NCBI RefSeq assembly: GCF_030867145.1
Contig: NC_134418.1
Location: 56,085,682-56,149,681, forward strand
Direction: 5' to 3'
DNA length: 64,000 nt
Origin: Opisthocomus hoazin
Lineage: Eukaryota; Chordata; Aves; Opisthocomiformes; Opisthocomidae
Part shown: one piece after another, positions 28,601 to 43,600 of the stretch
Layout: every line of letters starts with the position of its first letter
Numbering within the stretch: the stretch's first letter is position 1
Made by a program: the position numbers and the translations under genes
The notes under the pieces: generated by a model
Database searches by the model: none
What the model saw: only the letters and a program-made list of their open reading frames with translations
What the model was told of the DNA's origin: nothing

Positions 28601-31600
28601 AAAAGTAAATTTTCGTGTGGAAACATTATGGTTCTTAAAATTTAGGTTGACAAAAGAGAAAGTAATTTGTATGCTTGCTTTGTGTGTTTGAAAGCACTCT
28701 GAAAAGTTAGTTGTATTTTTTCCTCACAAAAAGAGTTCATTTTCCCTTTTTTTTTTTTTTTATGTGAGGATTACTCCATGTGATTAGATTATTAATAGTA
28801 AAATGGAGGAAAAAGACTTAGGTGACCCAAACCCCTCTGATTAGAATTTTCAAGAATTATGTGCAGGGTCTCTGGACAACCTCAGCTTCATGGAGAATTT
28901 TAATTTGTTTGGAAAAAACCCATCATTTTCAAGTTGACAGAGCTATCTAGAGAGGGAGATTTGAAGATCTGAGCCAACCCCCTGAAAATGGTGAAAAAAA
29001 AGAAGAAAGTTTTGGTTCTGCCAGAAATGTTTGTTCTAACCCGGATCAAAATAGGCCATTAGTTTTTCAAATTTATCTAGATCTTACCTTGCTCCTGCTT
29101 AAAACTTTTTCTAAATGTCATTTTAAGGAGCAAAGTCCCAAGTGTTTGACTTCCTAAAAATGGATCATTTTCAGCCGAGAGGTTTTTCATTATTGTAGGT
29201 TTCTTTTTTTGTTGGCTGGTTGGGTTTTGGCGCAGGCTATTCCCGTTATCCCGAACAGATTTGGTCCCCCTCGCCCCAGCGTTACTTGCCCCCAGTGCTG
29301 GGACAGCCGAGCAGCCCTTCGGCGGCTGCCCTGTTATTCGCACAAACTCCACCAGAGGTCACGCCGTCCCCAAGGATGCTGGAGCCGATCCCCACCACCC
29401 CCCCACAGCCCCCCCCAGTGCTGGGGCTGCCCGCTCCCGGCCCTCCGCTCTGCTCCGAGCTGGGAGCACACCGGGAAAACAGGAAATGTCATTGTCTCCC
29501 GGGCTCTTGGAAATGAATGAGGCCATTGTAGTCAGGATCCAGATTTTGCTGGCTGCATAATGCAGTATTTTTGCACTTAAATACCTTCTACCACTGTTAA
29601 CACGTGTTTTTCTTTGTATAGTATAGTATTCAGTATTGTTTCCAAATTAGAACGCATGCAAGTAAATTACAAAGTAAATATTTCCATGTTAAGGCTCAAA
29701 AACACCCTAACATCTGGTGTTTGTAGCACTCCCATAGCTTGACATTATTCTGGTCTAATATACCATGACGTGAAGGCAGGGGTGGGTCAGTGATGTTACG
29801 CTAATGTGAGAACAGAATCAGGCTCTTGATGTTTCATGTGAATTTTTAACTAACATGCTGCAGTAATGTGATACCCGTTCCAGAGCCCTGTCACAACTTG
29901 TACTGTATGTTTGAATTATGTTTATTCATCAGCACCGCTTACTAATCTCACGTTCTTGTCATTCGTGTTGTACCCATCATCCATGCTTCCACCTAACCAC
30001 ACAGGGAGCATCTGGCTTAGACGGAAAGCCAGGACCCCGGGTGAGTCCCTTGTCTTTCTGTGTCCCTCTTGGTTACCGACTCCATGTGCTTCCCAGCGGC
30101 TCCGCCAGCCACATTCACACACGGCATGAAGGAAGGAAGGTCAAACGCCGCAGGTGTTTTCCACGCTGTATAAGAGAGGGCTTCGAGCAGACTCTTAGGG
30201 CAGTGTCTGTGGGAAGGAGAGTGACATTCTCTGTAGAAGGAGCTCTGAATATTAAAAAGCAGTTTGGTTTTGATTTTTGGTTGGACAACTGCCTTGGATG
30301 GGGGGCTTATTTTCCTAAATTTAGGGATTTAGTTTACACAGGAAAACATACTTGTTGAGCGCTAGTATGGAATCAGTGAAATGAATGCAGACGTGCTGGG
30401 GTTCTGCCACAGGCATTCTCTCTCATATATATGTTAAATGGTTTGCTTTTTGTAATGATAAAGAAATTTATAAAGTGAGAGAGCAGGGGAGTCACATATT
30501 TGAAGGCTTCTGTAAGATTCCCATTGATCAGTGCAACAGGAAAGTCCACCTTACAGGTGGGCATTTCAATTTAAAAAGATAATCAATGTTAAAAAAAAAA
30601 AGATTTTTTTGACTCTTCCATTTTTCCTGGCAAAATTTCTTTCAATAAATGTAAAATCTTTGTAAATCTGATGACTTGCATGAATAAAGTAAAATCCAGC
30701 TAGAGGATGGATTACCTTCTAGCAGGACAGCCTATAGGTGGAGATTTGAAAGCTAAATGGGTTTGGTCAGGTCCCATCACAATGAAGTCTGAGTTTCCAA
30801 TCGGTGAAGACTGATTCCATGTTAGTTCTTGACTAGAAGACAGCTATTAAAAGTAAAGACTTGTAAGAGCAAGACCTCTCTCTCACCCTCTTTGTTTCCT
30901 TTTGTAGGGTGTAGACGGCCCAGCTGGTCCCCATGGCCCTGCAGGTCCTAAAGGAGACAGAGTAAGTATACACTCTGCGTGCTTCTCTTTACATAATGAC
31001 TGCCACAATGGCAAAATGTCATATGGCTAATTACAGTGTGCCTAGATGTTACTAAACACAACAGTATCTCATCTGTTTAAGGAGCAGCCCAGAACTGTAC
31101 GTGCATTCTAGTTACACACACAGTTATCTGTTTAAGGGTTGATTCTGCAACTCATTAACTTCAGAGGAGCTGGTATTTTGTAATGACTAATCAGTACATT
31201 ACAGGACTTTCGAGTTCACGGCACTACACAGAACATAATTTTGGTTGGTTTCATTATTTTGTGTGAATGGATTGAGAGAACAAACTGAGACAAAAGATAG
31301 TGTGATCTGATTATATACATATGCAAGGGCAAAAAATGCATATTTCTTACCTCTTTGCACTTCAGTGTTTTTATCTTGGAAAAAAATTCTTTAACTTCTA
31401 TAGAATTTAAACTCTTCTTCCTTTTTTTAAGCTTAGAAGATAGGAGCCCTCCTATTTCACTTGAAATATTCACAATACATTTTCTCCAGTGGGAATAGGG
31501 TACAGACCTTAATATTTAACTATGAGCCTCTCATCTTTAGCAATGCAACCATCAATTTGTACAACAAAACAAAAGATTATACCTTTTACTAACTAAAACC

Positions 31601-34600
31601 TCCAAGGAGTCGCCAGCCCAGAATTTTCTCTCTTTGAATTTCTCATTTTAACAAAACAACTGTGCTAAAATGACTTCAGACTTGCTGTATTAAGGACGCA
31701 GCCATATGGCACAGGTCCAGTGAGCTTTAACAGCAGTACCTCTGAGAAAGGTATGCGTGGCTTGATTCATTTATACAGAGCTGTGTGCTGGGAAATAAAT
31801 ACAAGACATGCAGCGTTGCTACAACAGGTGCCTGGCATTGATGTATGTCTCGTTATCTAAATAACAAGTCATATATTTTTAATGCAGTTTTAAAACTTGC
31901 ATTTGCAACTGTTGAACTTGTTTATGCGAAAGCAGGAGGAAAACATTTTTGCCTGCAGATTTCAGATTTTGCATTTTAATTAAAAACGGTGCATAGTGCC
32001 ACTGCTTGCTATCACTGGACAAGATCACATTTTGTCCATGTTGATAAGAGAAAGCTTGGGCCAGTGTTAACCTAGAAAGGCACTAGGGATTCCTGAGATG
32101 AAACATAACCACATTCTTAAATCCACATTATTTAAAATTTGGAAAGAAAATCTCACTTTAAGAGAATATATATAAAATGCTGGTCACTGTATATTTAGGT
32201 CTCTATAAAAGTTAAAGGAAGCAAGTATAATCAAACTGAAGCCTAATGATTTCTTCTATAGAAATCATGGATTCATTGTTGCGTAGGCTGCACTTGTGGC
32301 AATGCTGAATTACTCTTTCTGGGTAGAATGGACTGTTGTGCAAATTAGGGTTGGTTGGTTTGGTTCCAATATAACTATTTAATTAAAATAGAAAACATCA
32401 GACAGTCTTTATACAAAACTTATTTAGATGGTGAGGAAGTAGATTACGAAAATCATACGTCACTAGAAAACAGGAAAACGTTAATTTTAGAACAAATGCA
32501 CTATTAACTCACTGTGTGAGCTTAACTGTGTATTTTTGTCTCTAAACTTTTTTTCATTGATTATTAAAAGCTAACACAGGATTTAACGCTTCCTGAAGTA
32601 TGATACTGGTGAACATGTCTATACTGTGGTTTTGTGCATTTCTTTTGGTAGAAACAGAAATGGTAAAAGTGTGAATTAATATCATTTATGCGGCTAGTGT
32701 CTTACAGTCCTTAATAAATTCTTTGGTTATTGAAAATACCATTTTGCTAGGTTCTTAGAAAGCTTTTACTGAGACCATCTTCATTAAATGGAAGAGTTGA
32801 TTCTAACAGGCCTGCGAATCTGACTGTGTACCTGCTAATCTCACTTAACTCTTCAGAGAAAATAGAGAACACTGGTAAACAGATAAACATCTTAAAATAT
32901 TGCTAATGAAAGAGGACAGGTAAACCTGAAGGGTAATAACAGGCATGATGTATATCCAACTTCTTGTTCATCTAAAAGAAGCTGAAAGAGGCAAAAATTA
33001 ATGAAATTATAATTTCCTGAAACTCTTGTTTTGATGACAAAGACCTGGTTTTGAGCTTGGTTTTGGCTCTCAGATGTGTAGCCTGCACAACACTCTCATC
33101 ACTACACACGTTCTGTACTGGGAGGGAAAGTGCAATCTCTTTAATTTGGTTAAAATGTTTGCCACCATGACTGTGTTATGAAATCACCGTATCAATCTTA
33201 ATGGAGACACCAGTTTTGCAGTTTTATTCATGCAAATGGTAGTGCGTATACACCCGTGATTCAGGAGACTGAACTAGGAGGCAAAACCAAAGGCTACAGT
33301 TTCTGTTCTTGGGGCACTGATGAAATGTCTTACAAAAAGGTATTAAGAACCTTCTTGAAGTCTGCGAATGTCTGCTTCCCTGTAGGAAATGCTTTATCGT
33401 GATGGCTGAGGGCCCAGTGCCCATGACAGTCCATCAGTCTTACATAATCCATGAACATTCAGACCTCATCTGATATTGCAAACACATTTCAGCATGTGCT
33501 TTTTATTGGAGGCAAAAAATTGTGAGATATATTTCTCTAAATATATTCTTGCAGAACAGATGAGATTATTTCCTAGACTGATACATTCCGTATCTTTATG
33601 TCTACCATATGTTTAGCAATGTTATAGGTCTAGCTTGAGAAGACTTTGTACAGTCATCTTTGCTGTTGAAGATTTAAAAAAAAAGATACTTAACTCGTCT
33701 TGACATATTTCAAGTATTGATCGAACAGGTTTGTAGCTGGTATATACGTAGGTCAGCACATTAGTTTCTTCTCAGCAGGAGGTTTTAGAGCTGCAATGGA
33801 TTTACTGTTTTGAAAATCAGCTGTAATTTCCTATCGTTCTGCAAGGGCATCCAGCCTCAGTGCTGCTCAGAAATGGCTGGAGATTAACAGAATCCAGAAA
33901 GATCAGACTTTTCACATCTCATCTCCACTACACTAGAGTGAGTATAGACAGTGTCCATCTACCCAAAAATGTGAAGTATCTAAAATAGATCAAATGTCAG
34001 TTACTCTGACAACTCCTTACTGCCGTGATTATTTAACAACAGATTCAGACTCAGTTTATTCTGGTGCCTATGTTTTTATATTATCCAGTCAATGAAATTG
34101 AGATTTAGCAGCCCATTTTCAGAGCTGTGCTGAAGGGACGGGGCTGTGCAGATGAACACCACTGTTAATTAGGCACAAATCTACATCTCAGTCTGGTTCT
34201 TGTGTCTTGCTTTTAGTAATAAAGAACAGAGTAATGAATTAGTAACAAGTAGTAAATAACCCAGAGTTTAGAGGGTCTTGTATACAGACTTATCTCAAGA
34301 CATTAAGTGGTGCAATTGCTAGGATGAAACACAGCACTTCCGTATGCCAGAAGCCTTGCACGAAGCCTTGCTTTAGGTCATGTTAAGGAAAGGAGGCGAA
34401 GAAGGCATCTAAATAACCCTACATAACAAATACAGAGTAGGAGCCTTGAAAACTGAAGGTGGTCAGGAAAGTCTCATCAACACTTTAAGCAGTTTAGTTC
34501 TCTCAAGAGCATATGGCTTTTCTGGATTTTATTCAGAAGAAAGAGCTCCCCAGTCTGGAACAAGACTGCTGCCCGCACCTGCTTCCAGCCCAGCCTGCCT

Positions 34601-37600
34601 GCCTGCCTCCCTAAAAAGCTCACAGAGGGCTGTGCTTGCGGCTACGTGGGCTGACGTTGGCGGATTCGGGAAGTTTAACTCCATGTCAGTCTTGATGAAG
34701 AACAAGTGGCGAGCAAAGATCATTACTACTCTCAGCCTGAATTTTGTCGCCTTGAAATTGTATTTAATTTGGAAATGTTTGCTCTGTATTTAGCTTGCAA
34801 AATGATTTTGGTAGCATCCCTCTGGAAACTGTTAACTCTTCCATGAATTTTAGTGCAGAATGTGATCAAACTTCTGGAGTAACCTCTGTACTTGTTTGTC
34901 TCGCACCTTGATACAGTTTTTATTGAATAAACAGGATATTTACATTACTAATCTAGAATCCAATAGAGCAGTTAGCAATGCAGTACAGTGCATGGGATAA
35001 TCTTCACAATGTCACTGTAAATAGCATTGCCTGCTTAAAGACAAGCTTTGATTGACACATTATTTTTGCTTGTCACTGTGTCGCATCTCAGCTGCTGTGC
35101 TGGAGCTTGATGATGTACATCCTCAGTTTTCATTGCAACACTGGATTTTTCTGAGCATGATATTGCAGCTGTTACAAGCTTCAAATTGAAATTGGTGGAA
35201 GTTCAGTTTGAAAAATATTTTCAGTTACTAATGGATCTAAAACCAAATGTAATATCATATGCCGGAAAAGTCATTTTGCCTAGAAAGTAATACACACCTT
35301 CTCTTTGCTGCCTTAATTGTTTAATAAAAACAAATGAGGTTGGATATTTTTCACTCAAACGATTTAGGAATGCATAAACTTTAACCTGAAGTACTTTGTA
35401 GAGATCATTTTGATCTCAGCTAGACAACGTTTTTGTTTGCTTGTTCTGCAATCTTTTCTTAGGGTGAAAAGGGAACTGTAGGTGACCCTGGACCTAGAGG
35501 ACCGTACGGCTTGCCTGTAAGTTGCATGTAGTTTGTACACACTGCGCTTTTCATCACTCCTTGATTAAACTTTGTGTGCTTTACGACTGCTTTTCACCTA
35601 GCAATACAATTAGTTGGAAAAGGCAAGGACAGGTAATAATCACTGACAGTGCAAGGTCACTGCTCTGTATTGCAGACTTAGATTCCTACCCATGCATGCG
35701 GTCATGCAAAAGTAATGAAACAGACCTGACATGAACCAGCAAGAGAGAGGAAATCCAGAATGCAAGTGCTCCCGTTTCTGCAGCCTCAGGCCATCAGCTG
35801 TCTGGGGACCGTGCGAGAGTGGCAGGAGTTCAGGATGAACTGTGGAAAGCTGTGATTCTCTTAATGTCAATAAGCTGTTTGGATTTCCGTGCTGCAAGGC
35901 TACTTTGCCATTATATTTTTGTTTTATTTGACACTTCAGTTTTGTCTTTGTTTCTGTGCTGTGTGTTCAGAAGCGATTTAAGAAGTTGTTCATCATTCAT
36001 AGGTGGGGATCGTATGCTTTAAATCAATCACTTAAATTACATTAGCCATTTCTAAAATGTGAGTGAGAACCTCCTTTGGCATGACGAAGATAGCCCCACT
36101 AAAACCAGTTGACTTACTCAGTTTACTTTGCTGATGACTGGGTCAGGTGTGTACATATACGCATCTCTGTTCTGTACTTTGACACAAGAAAAGCCATGTA
36201 AATGTGCTTGGCCAGACACAACCAGCCTCTGCAAAAGACTTGCAATGCTTCCATACACTCTTCAGTCTAATCTGTTTGAGCCAAAATTAATTTAAGATGG
36301 AATATGGACTCGTGGTTTAATTGGATCCATTTAATTGGCTCAGGAGTCAATGACTAGAGACAGTTTTCAGGCTCTGTGGAGTGCTGCATTACCATGCAGT
36401 GCATGTTTATCTCAGGGTCACGTTTGTGAGTTAAATAAAAAAAATCCAATTTCTGTTTTCCCTTCCTGTGACCTAAAAACAAAAAATGGTAGGCTTTTCT
36501 GTATTTTTAGCCTGCTCCTGAAATCTGTGTACAATCAAAATTACACAGTCAAGCAAAATTTTACAGTCAAGTTATCAGTTCCTGGAAATGTTAAACACTG
36601 ACAGAAACGTCCTTCACTAACAGCAATGCCAGATGTACAGCCGTAGCAACGTGGGGTACCGCTGTATAGAGGGAGCGCAGAAGTCGGGCATCAAGGCAGC
36701 TGTTGGTGTCACAGCTTAGGGACACTAATGTAGTTTATATGGTTCTTTGGCAGGGCAAAGATGGCGAGCCTGGCCTTGATGTAAGTAATATGTATGACCA
36801 ATACACTCTCAGTGGTAGGTAAGCATCTTCTAGGAAACAGCTTACTGAGCGTAACACCTTTGTTTCCATTTAGTGTGCATGCAGTACATACAGAGAGTGT
36901 GCTAAATGCTGCATTTGCTGTTTCTCTGTGATAGAGGAGAAAGACTGTGCAATATACAGTCCTTATCTGCAGACCCCGGCAGATATAGGGCTTAGTAATA
37001 CACATATTCGGAAGTCAGTAGGCTGAAAAACAGCACTAGGTAAGAAAATATTCAGACCTGTGGTTCAGTTGTAGAACAACAGTCACTGTCATTTGGTTAA
37101 GGAAATTTATCTTCATGAAAGAGAATAATTCCATAACCTGTAAATGATACATTCCAAAATATAGGCTCGCTCTTTGGCATGCTAAAAAGACACTGAAAGC
37201 CTTTTCCTATAGCCTTCCACTGAGATCTCTAACTTGGAGGAGTCTTTTTCAGAAATTGCATACACTACGTAGCATGGACTATTTCCATTTTGAGTAATGT
37301 GATTTATTTCCATTGCTGGCAGAATTACTCTACCAAACACTATGACTTACTTGCCTCATGCTCTTGTGTGCATGCCTGTGTCCACACATAACGCACATAT
37401 ACATACAAAGCATGTAGTAAATCATCTTTTTGTATATTTTCCAAGAGTATTTGAAACCTTAATATGCATGTGAAGAAAAGTCGACCTATATATGTCCATT
37501 TTGTTTTTATAGGGTTTCCCCGGTCCTCGAGGAGAAAAGGGTGATACAGGAGAAAAGGGAGAAAAGGTGACCACAGTGTTATTAACTGTTGTTTGATTCC

Positions 37601-40600
37601 TCAGCCTAGTCAGTTCTGCCATCTTTATGCTATAAATTGTCCCATTAAATCTTATGTTTGTTTTTACTGTGTGCCAAAAGGCAGGTCACAGATACATGCT
37701 AAAGAAAATCATGAAGGACCATGAAAATTTATGCACAGAACTAGTAATACTGACATATCCGAAAGCACAGCTTGTTTTCGGGCCCGTTTTCTTCAATCCA
37801 TCCTATGCTTGTTGAAAGTCCTTGTCAGCAGACATCACCAAAATGAGTCATTGCAGTAGCAATTTTATACTGAAGCCCTGAGCTGTGATCCTTGGCAGTA
37901 TTTGCAGAATAACTGTTGATCTGAGTGCACCATGCCTGTACACACTACCTGCCCCTACCAAATGCGTAAGGACAGGAACTGTTTAAATTTTTATTTTTGG
38001 CAATGCCGTATTTACAATTAAGTACTTGGTGATATTTATGGATTGAAATTAAATTAATGTTGTGGTAAACCAACTAGACAGTCTAGTTAACAGGAACAGC
38101 CTAACTTCATTTTCACTGTCCAGACACAGTGACTTGAATATATGTTCAGTAAAAAGCAATTTAGGACTAACTGCATGCAGAGAAGCCTAATGAGCAAATC
38201 TTCCCTATTTCTAACCAACACTAAGCTCCCTTCCAGTTGCTAAAACTGCTGAATTTGCGCTCACACCAAGCCACTTAATATAAAATTCCATGCACACAGC
38301 AGGTGATTTTTCCAGTTCAGACAACTATTTTCGCTTAGCTAACATATAGACGGCTATACTAGGTCCACTTCCCATCAAGGTATCTTAAACAAGAAGCAGG
38401 GTTAAAAAGATCACTGCGGCTGACTGAGTTCATCTCCTTTTCTTAATACTATCAGGCAAAACAGTTTCCAAGAATGCATTGATAAGGGTACTATGTAGTG
38501 TATCTTTCCCTCCTGTCGCTTGTTATATCGCCTACTTTGAGCTCAGAGATCACTGGTAAGGCAATGATTTTGCAGAACAACTGTTGCTTAAGCAGGTGCT
38601 CTCTGAATTTTATAAAGGCAATGTCTGACCTGGCAGAGTAATCACAACAAATCATGAGCTCTTGCCTGCTGTCAAAGACTATGTGTCTGTCTGTCACAAG
38701 TGAACAGTTTTTCCTTTTCTTTTTGAGAGCAGTTATCAGTAGAAAGGTGTAACTGATAACTGCCAGGTCTGATAGATGACTGGCAAAATGGCCAGCCTGT
38801 GCTAAGTGGGAGTTACAGTAGGTGCCAAATTGAATGAGCTTAACAGTATGTTCTCATACTGGGATGCATTAGAACGGTTGTGTCCAGAAAATTAAAATAA
38901 GTTATTACGCCCCCTCTAATCATTCCTGGTGAGGTTGCTTGAATATTGCAGATGGTATTTTGAACCTCCCAGTTCAAAAAAACTTGAGAAACTGGAGAGG
39001 AAGAAGGCTACCAAGCTGGCAGGAGCCTGGGACACACGCAAGCTATAGAAAAGGTTGAAGGAGGGGGACTGGCTTGGTCTGCCAAAGGGGAGGCCAAAGG
39101 GGAGGCCAAACTACTTGAAGGGGAGATAGAAAGATGATGGAGAAAACCTCTTCTGGGTAGTGGCAAATGGGAAAACACAGGACCACAAGCTGCTCCTGGG
39201 ACATTCAGAGTGGCTATTAGTAAAACCTTTTTCACTAGGAGGGCAGCACGTCACTGTGACAGTTTACCCAGAGAGGTGGCTGAACCACTGCCCATGGACG
39301 ACTGCATGACCTGGTCTAGTCTGACCTGATCTAGGGCGAGGAATCATCCTGCTCAGGATGGGAGGTTAGATTAGGTGACCTCCAGAAGTCCCTTCCAACC
39401 AGAACTTCTGAGTCTGTGTTTCCATGTACAGCTAGAGATAGGTAGAAAACTTACAGCCATCAGAGCTCCGGAAGGTCTCTGTAAGAAAAGCTGGAAAGCT
39501 AGTAAAGTTGGCTTATAGAAATTTGATATCATGTGAAAATGGAACAACGGAGGTTAGGCCCTTTTTGGAGTTCAGCTGCGATTCAGGCTGCCCATGTAGC
39601 CTTGTTCTCTGGGGCTGCAGGACACATCTAGGAAGTCTAGTCCTCTATCCTCCTAAAAATTCAGGAAAAGGCAAAACCTGTTTCTTGAGGAGAATGCATA
39701 GGATGAAGTACTTAGCAAGTCTGACAGATATTTCAGAATCCATTGTTATCTTATGGGCTTTCAGATCAAGAGGATTGCCAGGAAGTCTGTAGAGTGAAAA
39801 TGGAGATGGTATCTCTACCTTAAAAATTCTCAGAATATTCAAAGACAATTAGAAGGCAAAGGAAAGTCTTTCTCAGTGAAAAATCAAGGAAGATATAGCC
39901 GAGACCTCTGTGAACGAGACTTCTATTGCACATTTTTGACACATTTTTTCAAGAAATGAGGGAATACTTGTGTCTTGCAAGTAAACTGTTTTCACCAAAA
40001 CCACTTTAGCTTAGCATCAATAGTTGCCTTTCCAAATGGAACGCTGGCTCTCAACACACAAAATAATGCAATTAATAGCAACTTCCATTGTAACAAATTT
40101 TCTTAGTTCTGATGTTTTTCCTTATGTAAATTGCTAATTATCGATGACCAAACTGGTGTAATAGCACCCATTTCAATAGAGATAAGTCAGTTTACAAGTT
40201 GAGGGTCTAGCTCATAATTGCTTGGTTTTTGAATATTCCCTACAGTATTGGCTGTTAGACTGACATCGTACAAGCTGAGGTTAGTGAGTTTCTAGTTAAG
40301 AAACTTAATTCAAATTGCATTGCAAAAATATATATCATTACTGACATTCTATTGAGAACCAGTGACACTTTTATTTTTTTTCATAGAAATGCTGTGATAG
40401 GCAGGGATTAAATCTTTACTTCTTCAGTTTGAGATGAGTCCTAGACTGACGATTTTTATTTTAGCCTGTCAGTAGTTCCACTACAGTGAAAGCAAGTCAG
40501 TGTTTGCATTATAATGTCTGCTTAACTTGGCTGTAAAAATAATTTTTAAAAAGTGTTCTAGATGTAAATACTCATATGAAATTATAGTCCTGGAGCAGTC

Positions 40601-43600
40601 AGCAAGAAAAAGGTTTCTACAATTGATTTTGTATTTTCAAGTTGTACTAATACAAAAAAAAAATTCCTTTTAAAAAGGAATAACCTTTAACATAAGGTAG
40701 AGATTGTGTTGTGGGGAGAGGGAGGGAGAGAGGGAGGGAAGGAGGCCCTAATCCCAAATGTGCGGTTGTGTCTTTTAGAATCATAGAATCATAGAAAGTT
40801 TTGGGTTGGAAGGGACCCCTAGAGGTCATCTAGTCCAACCCCCCCGCAGCGAGCAGGGACACCGCTAACTAGATCAGGTTGCTCAGAGCTCTGTCCAACC
40901 TGGTCTTGAATGTTTCCAGGGATGGGGCCTCCACTACCTCTCTGGGCAACCCATTCCAGTGTTTCACCACCCTCATTGTAAAGAATTTCTTCCTTATATC
41001 TAGCCTAAACCTACCCTGTTTTAGTTAAAAACCATTACCCCTCGTCCTGTCACTGCTGTCTCTGCTAAAAAGATTGTCCCCATCTTTCCTATAGGCTCCC
41101 TTTAAGTACTGAAAGGCTGCAATCAGGTCTCCCCGCAGCCTTCTCTTCTCCAGGCTGAAGAAGCCCAACTCTCTCAGCCTGTCCTCAAAGGAGAGGTGCT
41201 CCAGCCCTCGGATGATTTTTGTAGCCCTCCTTTGGACCCGCTCCAACAGTTCCATGTCCTTCTTGTGCTGAGGGCTCCAGAGCTGAATGCAGTACTCCAG
41301 GTGAGGTCTCACCAGAGCAGAGTAGAGGGGCAGAATCACCTCTCTCGACCTGCTGGCCACGCTTCTCCTGATGCAGCCCAGGACACGGTTGGCCCTCTGG
41401 GCTGCCAGCGCACATTGCCAGCTCATGTCCAGCCTTTCGTCTATCAGTACCCCCAAGTCCCTCTCAGCAGAGCTACTCTCGATTCTTTCATCCCCCAGCC
41501 TGTATTGTTAGGGGGGATTACCCCGACCCAGGTGGAGGACCTTGCACTTGGCCTTGTTGAACCTCATGAGGTTCACACAGGCCCACCTCTCCAGCTTGTC
41601 CAGGTCCCTCTGGATGGCATCCCGTCCTTCTGGTGTATCAACCGTACCACTCAGCTTGGTGTCATCTGCAAACTTGCTGAGGGTACACTCGATGTCGCTG
41701 TCCATGTCATTGATGAATATATTGAACAGCACTGGTCCCAGTACGGACCCCTGAGGGACTCCACTCGTCACTGGTCTCCATCTGGACATTGAGCCGTTGA
41801 CCACTACCCTTTGGCTGCGACCATCCAACCAATTCCTTATCCACCAAACAGTCCACTCATCAAATCCATGTCTCTCCAATTTAGAGAGAAGGATGTTGTG
41901 GGGGACCGTGTCAAAGGCTTTACAAAAATCCAGATAGATGACGTCCATTGGTTTTCCCTTGTCCACCCTTGTTGTTACACCATCATAGAAAGCCACTAGG
42001 TTGGTGAGGCAGGACTTGCCCTTGGTGAAGCCATGCTGGCTGTCTCGAATCACCTCCCTGGCCTCCATGTGCCTTAGCATATCTTCTAGGAGGATCTGTT
42101 CCATGATCTTCCCAGGCACAGAGGTGAGGCTGACAGGTCGGTAGTTCCCAGGGTCTTCCTTTCTACCCTTTTTGAAAAGGGGCACAATGTTTCCCTTTTT
42201 CCAGTCACTGGGAACTTCCCCTGACTGCCATGACTTTTCAAATATCATGGAGAGTGGCTTGGCAACTACGTCAGCCAGTTCCCTCAGGACTCTGGGATGC
42301 ATCTCATCAGGTCCCATGGACTTCTGTACATTTAGGTTCTGCAGGAGGTCCTGAACCTGGTCTTCACTTACAGCTGGAGGGATTTTACCCTCCTGGTCTC
42401 CTTCATGCCATTCATCGACTCGGGAGGGGTGAGGAGAGAGGCTGCCAGTGAAGACTGAGGCAAAAAAGTTGTTGAGTACCTCAGCTTTCTCCTCATCTGC
42501 TGTTGCCAGTTCGCCGGTCTCGCTCATGAGCGGGGGTACGCTTTCTTTGACCATCTTTTTCCGGCTGACATACCTGTAGAAGCCTTTCTTGTTATTTTTC
42601 ACATCCCTTGCCAAGTTCAGCTCCAGCTGTGCCTTGGCCTTCCTGACCCCATCCATACACAACCAGGCAGCTTCCCTATACTCTTCCCAGGAAGCCAGTC
42701 GCTGCTTCCACTGCCTGTGCAGTTCCCTCTTCTTCCTTAGTTTGACCAGCATCTCTTGCCTCAGCCATGCCGGTCTCTTCCCTTCTCTGCCCGACTTCTT
42801 ACACTTGGGGATCGAGAGCTCTTGCACTCTGTGGAATACATCCTTAAAGACCTGCCAGCTCTGTTCTGTTCCCCTGTCTATATATATATTTTGTTATATA
42901 TATAGGCAGATGAGTAGGATGATCACAACAGTGGCTGGAAAGGCATAATCCTTTTACCCCTACACTCTGCATTGATGAAAATCCGCGCCTGTGAGGACTG
43001 GAGATTGTTCCAACCATAATGGTGTTACAGAAGTGCCACAAATTTTTATTTCTTTAGGCACTGAGGAAGGAATTTTTTTTAATCTTCTTCAGATGGAGAT
43101 TCTTCATATCTCCTGTGGATCTGTATAGATCAGGGAAAGGAGGTGAAGATTAAGAGATAAGAATTCCGTCCGTGGAAAAAGTAGTAAAGTACTCAAGAAA
43201 TGCAGACTACACAGAGATGACTGCTGCATTGGCTTGAGTAAGATCATAGGTTTGCCCTGCAAAACTGGAATTTTAAATAGTTATCTGGTGACTTGTAACA
43301 CAAGTTGAAGAAATACAAGTCCTAAAGATATAAAAAAAGTCAGAAACCAAACTGTACTGTCCTTTTTCAGAATCATTTCTGGAGTATGTCCATGCTCTGT
43401 ACTTGCATACATTCACAGCAAATATATTGATGTTACATTGAGTACAAATAACATCAGATTTGACCCTGAGACTGTTGGGCTTCTGTGCTACACTGTCAAG
43501 TTTGTAGGCTTAAGATGAAAACTTATTCAACTTGCAGTTTCTGACTCGTGGGGATTTTTTTACATCACAGTCTTATAATTTGGTAAAGAAGGGTAATGTT

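Noticed and set aside
34446..34793. 115-codon frame with cysteine/proline-rich middle
   Set aside because: Inside an intron whose flanking exons are contiguous in the protein; no family resemblance.
42878..42906. TA-rich stretch at the 5' end of the antisense CR1, considered as a target-site duplication
   Set aside because: No matching copy at the other end; it is just a TA microsatellite at the truncation point.
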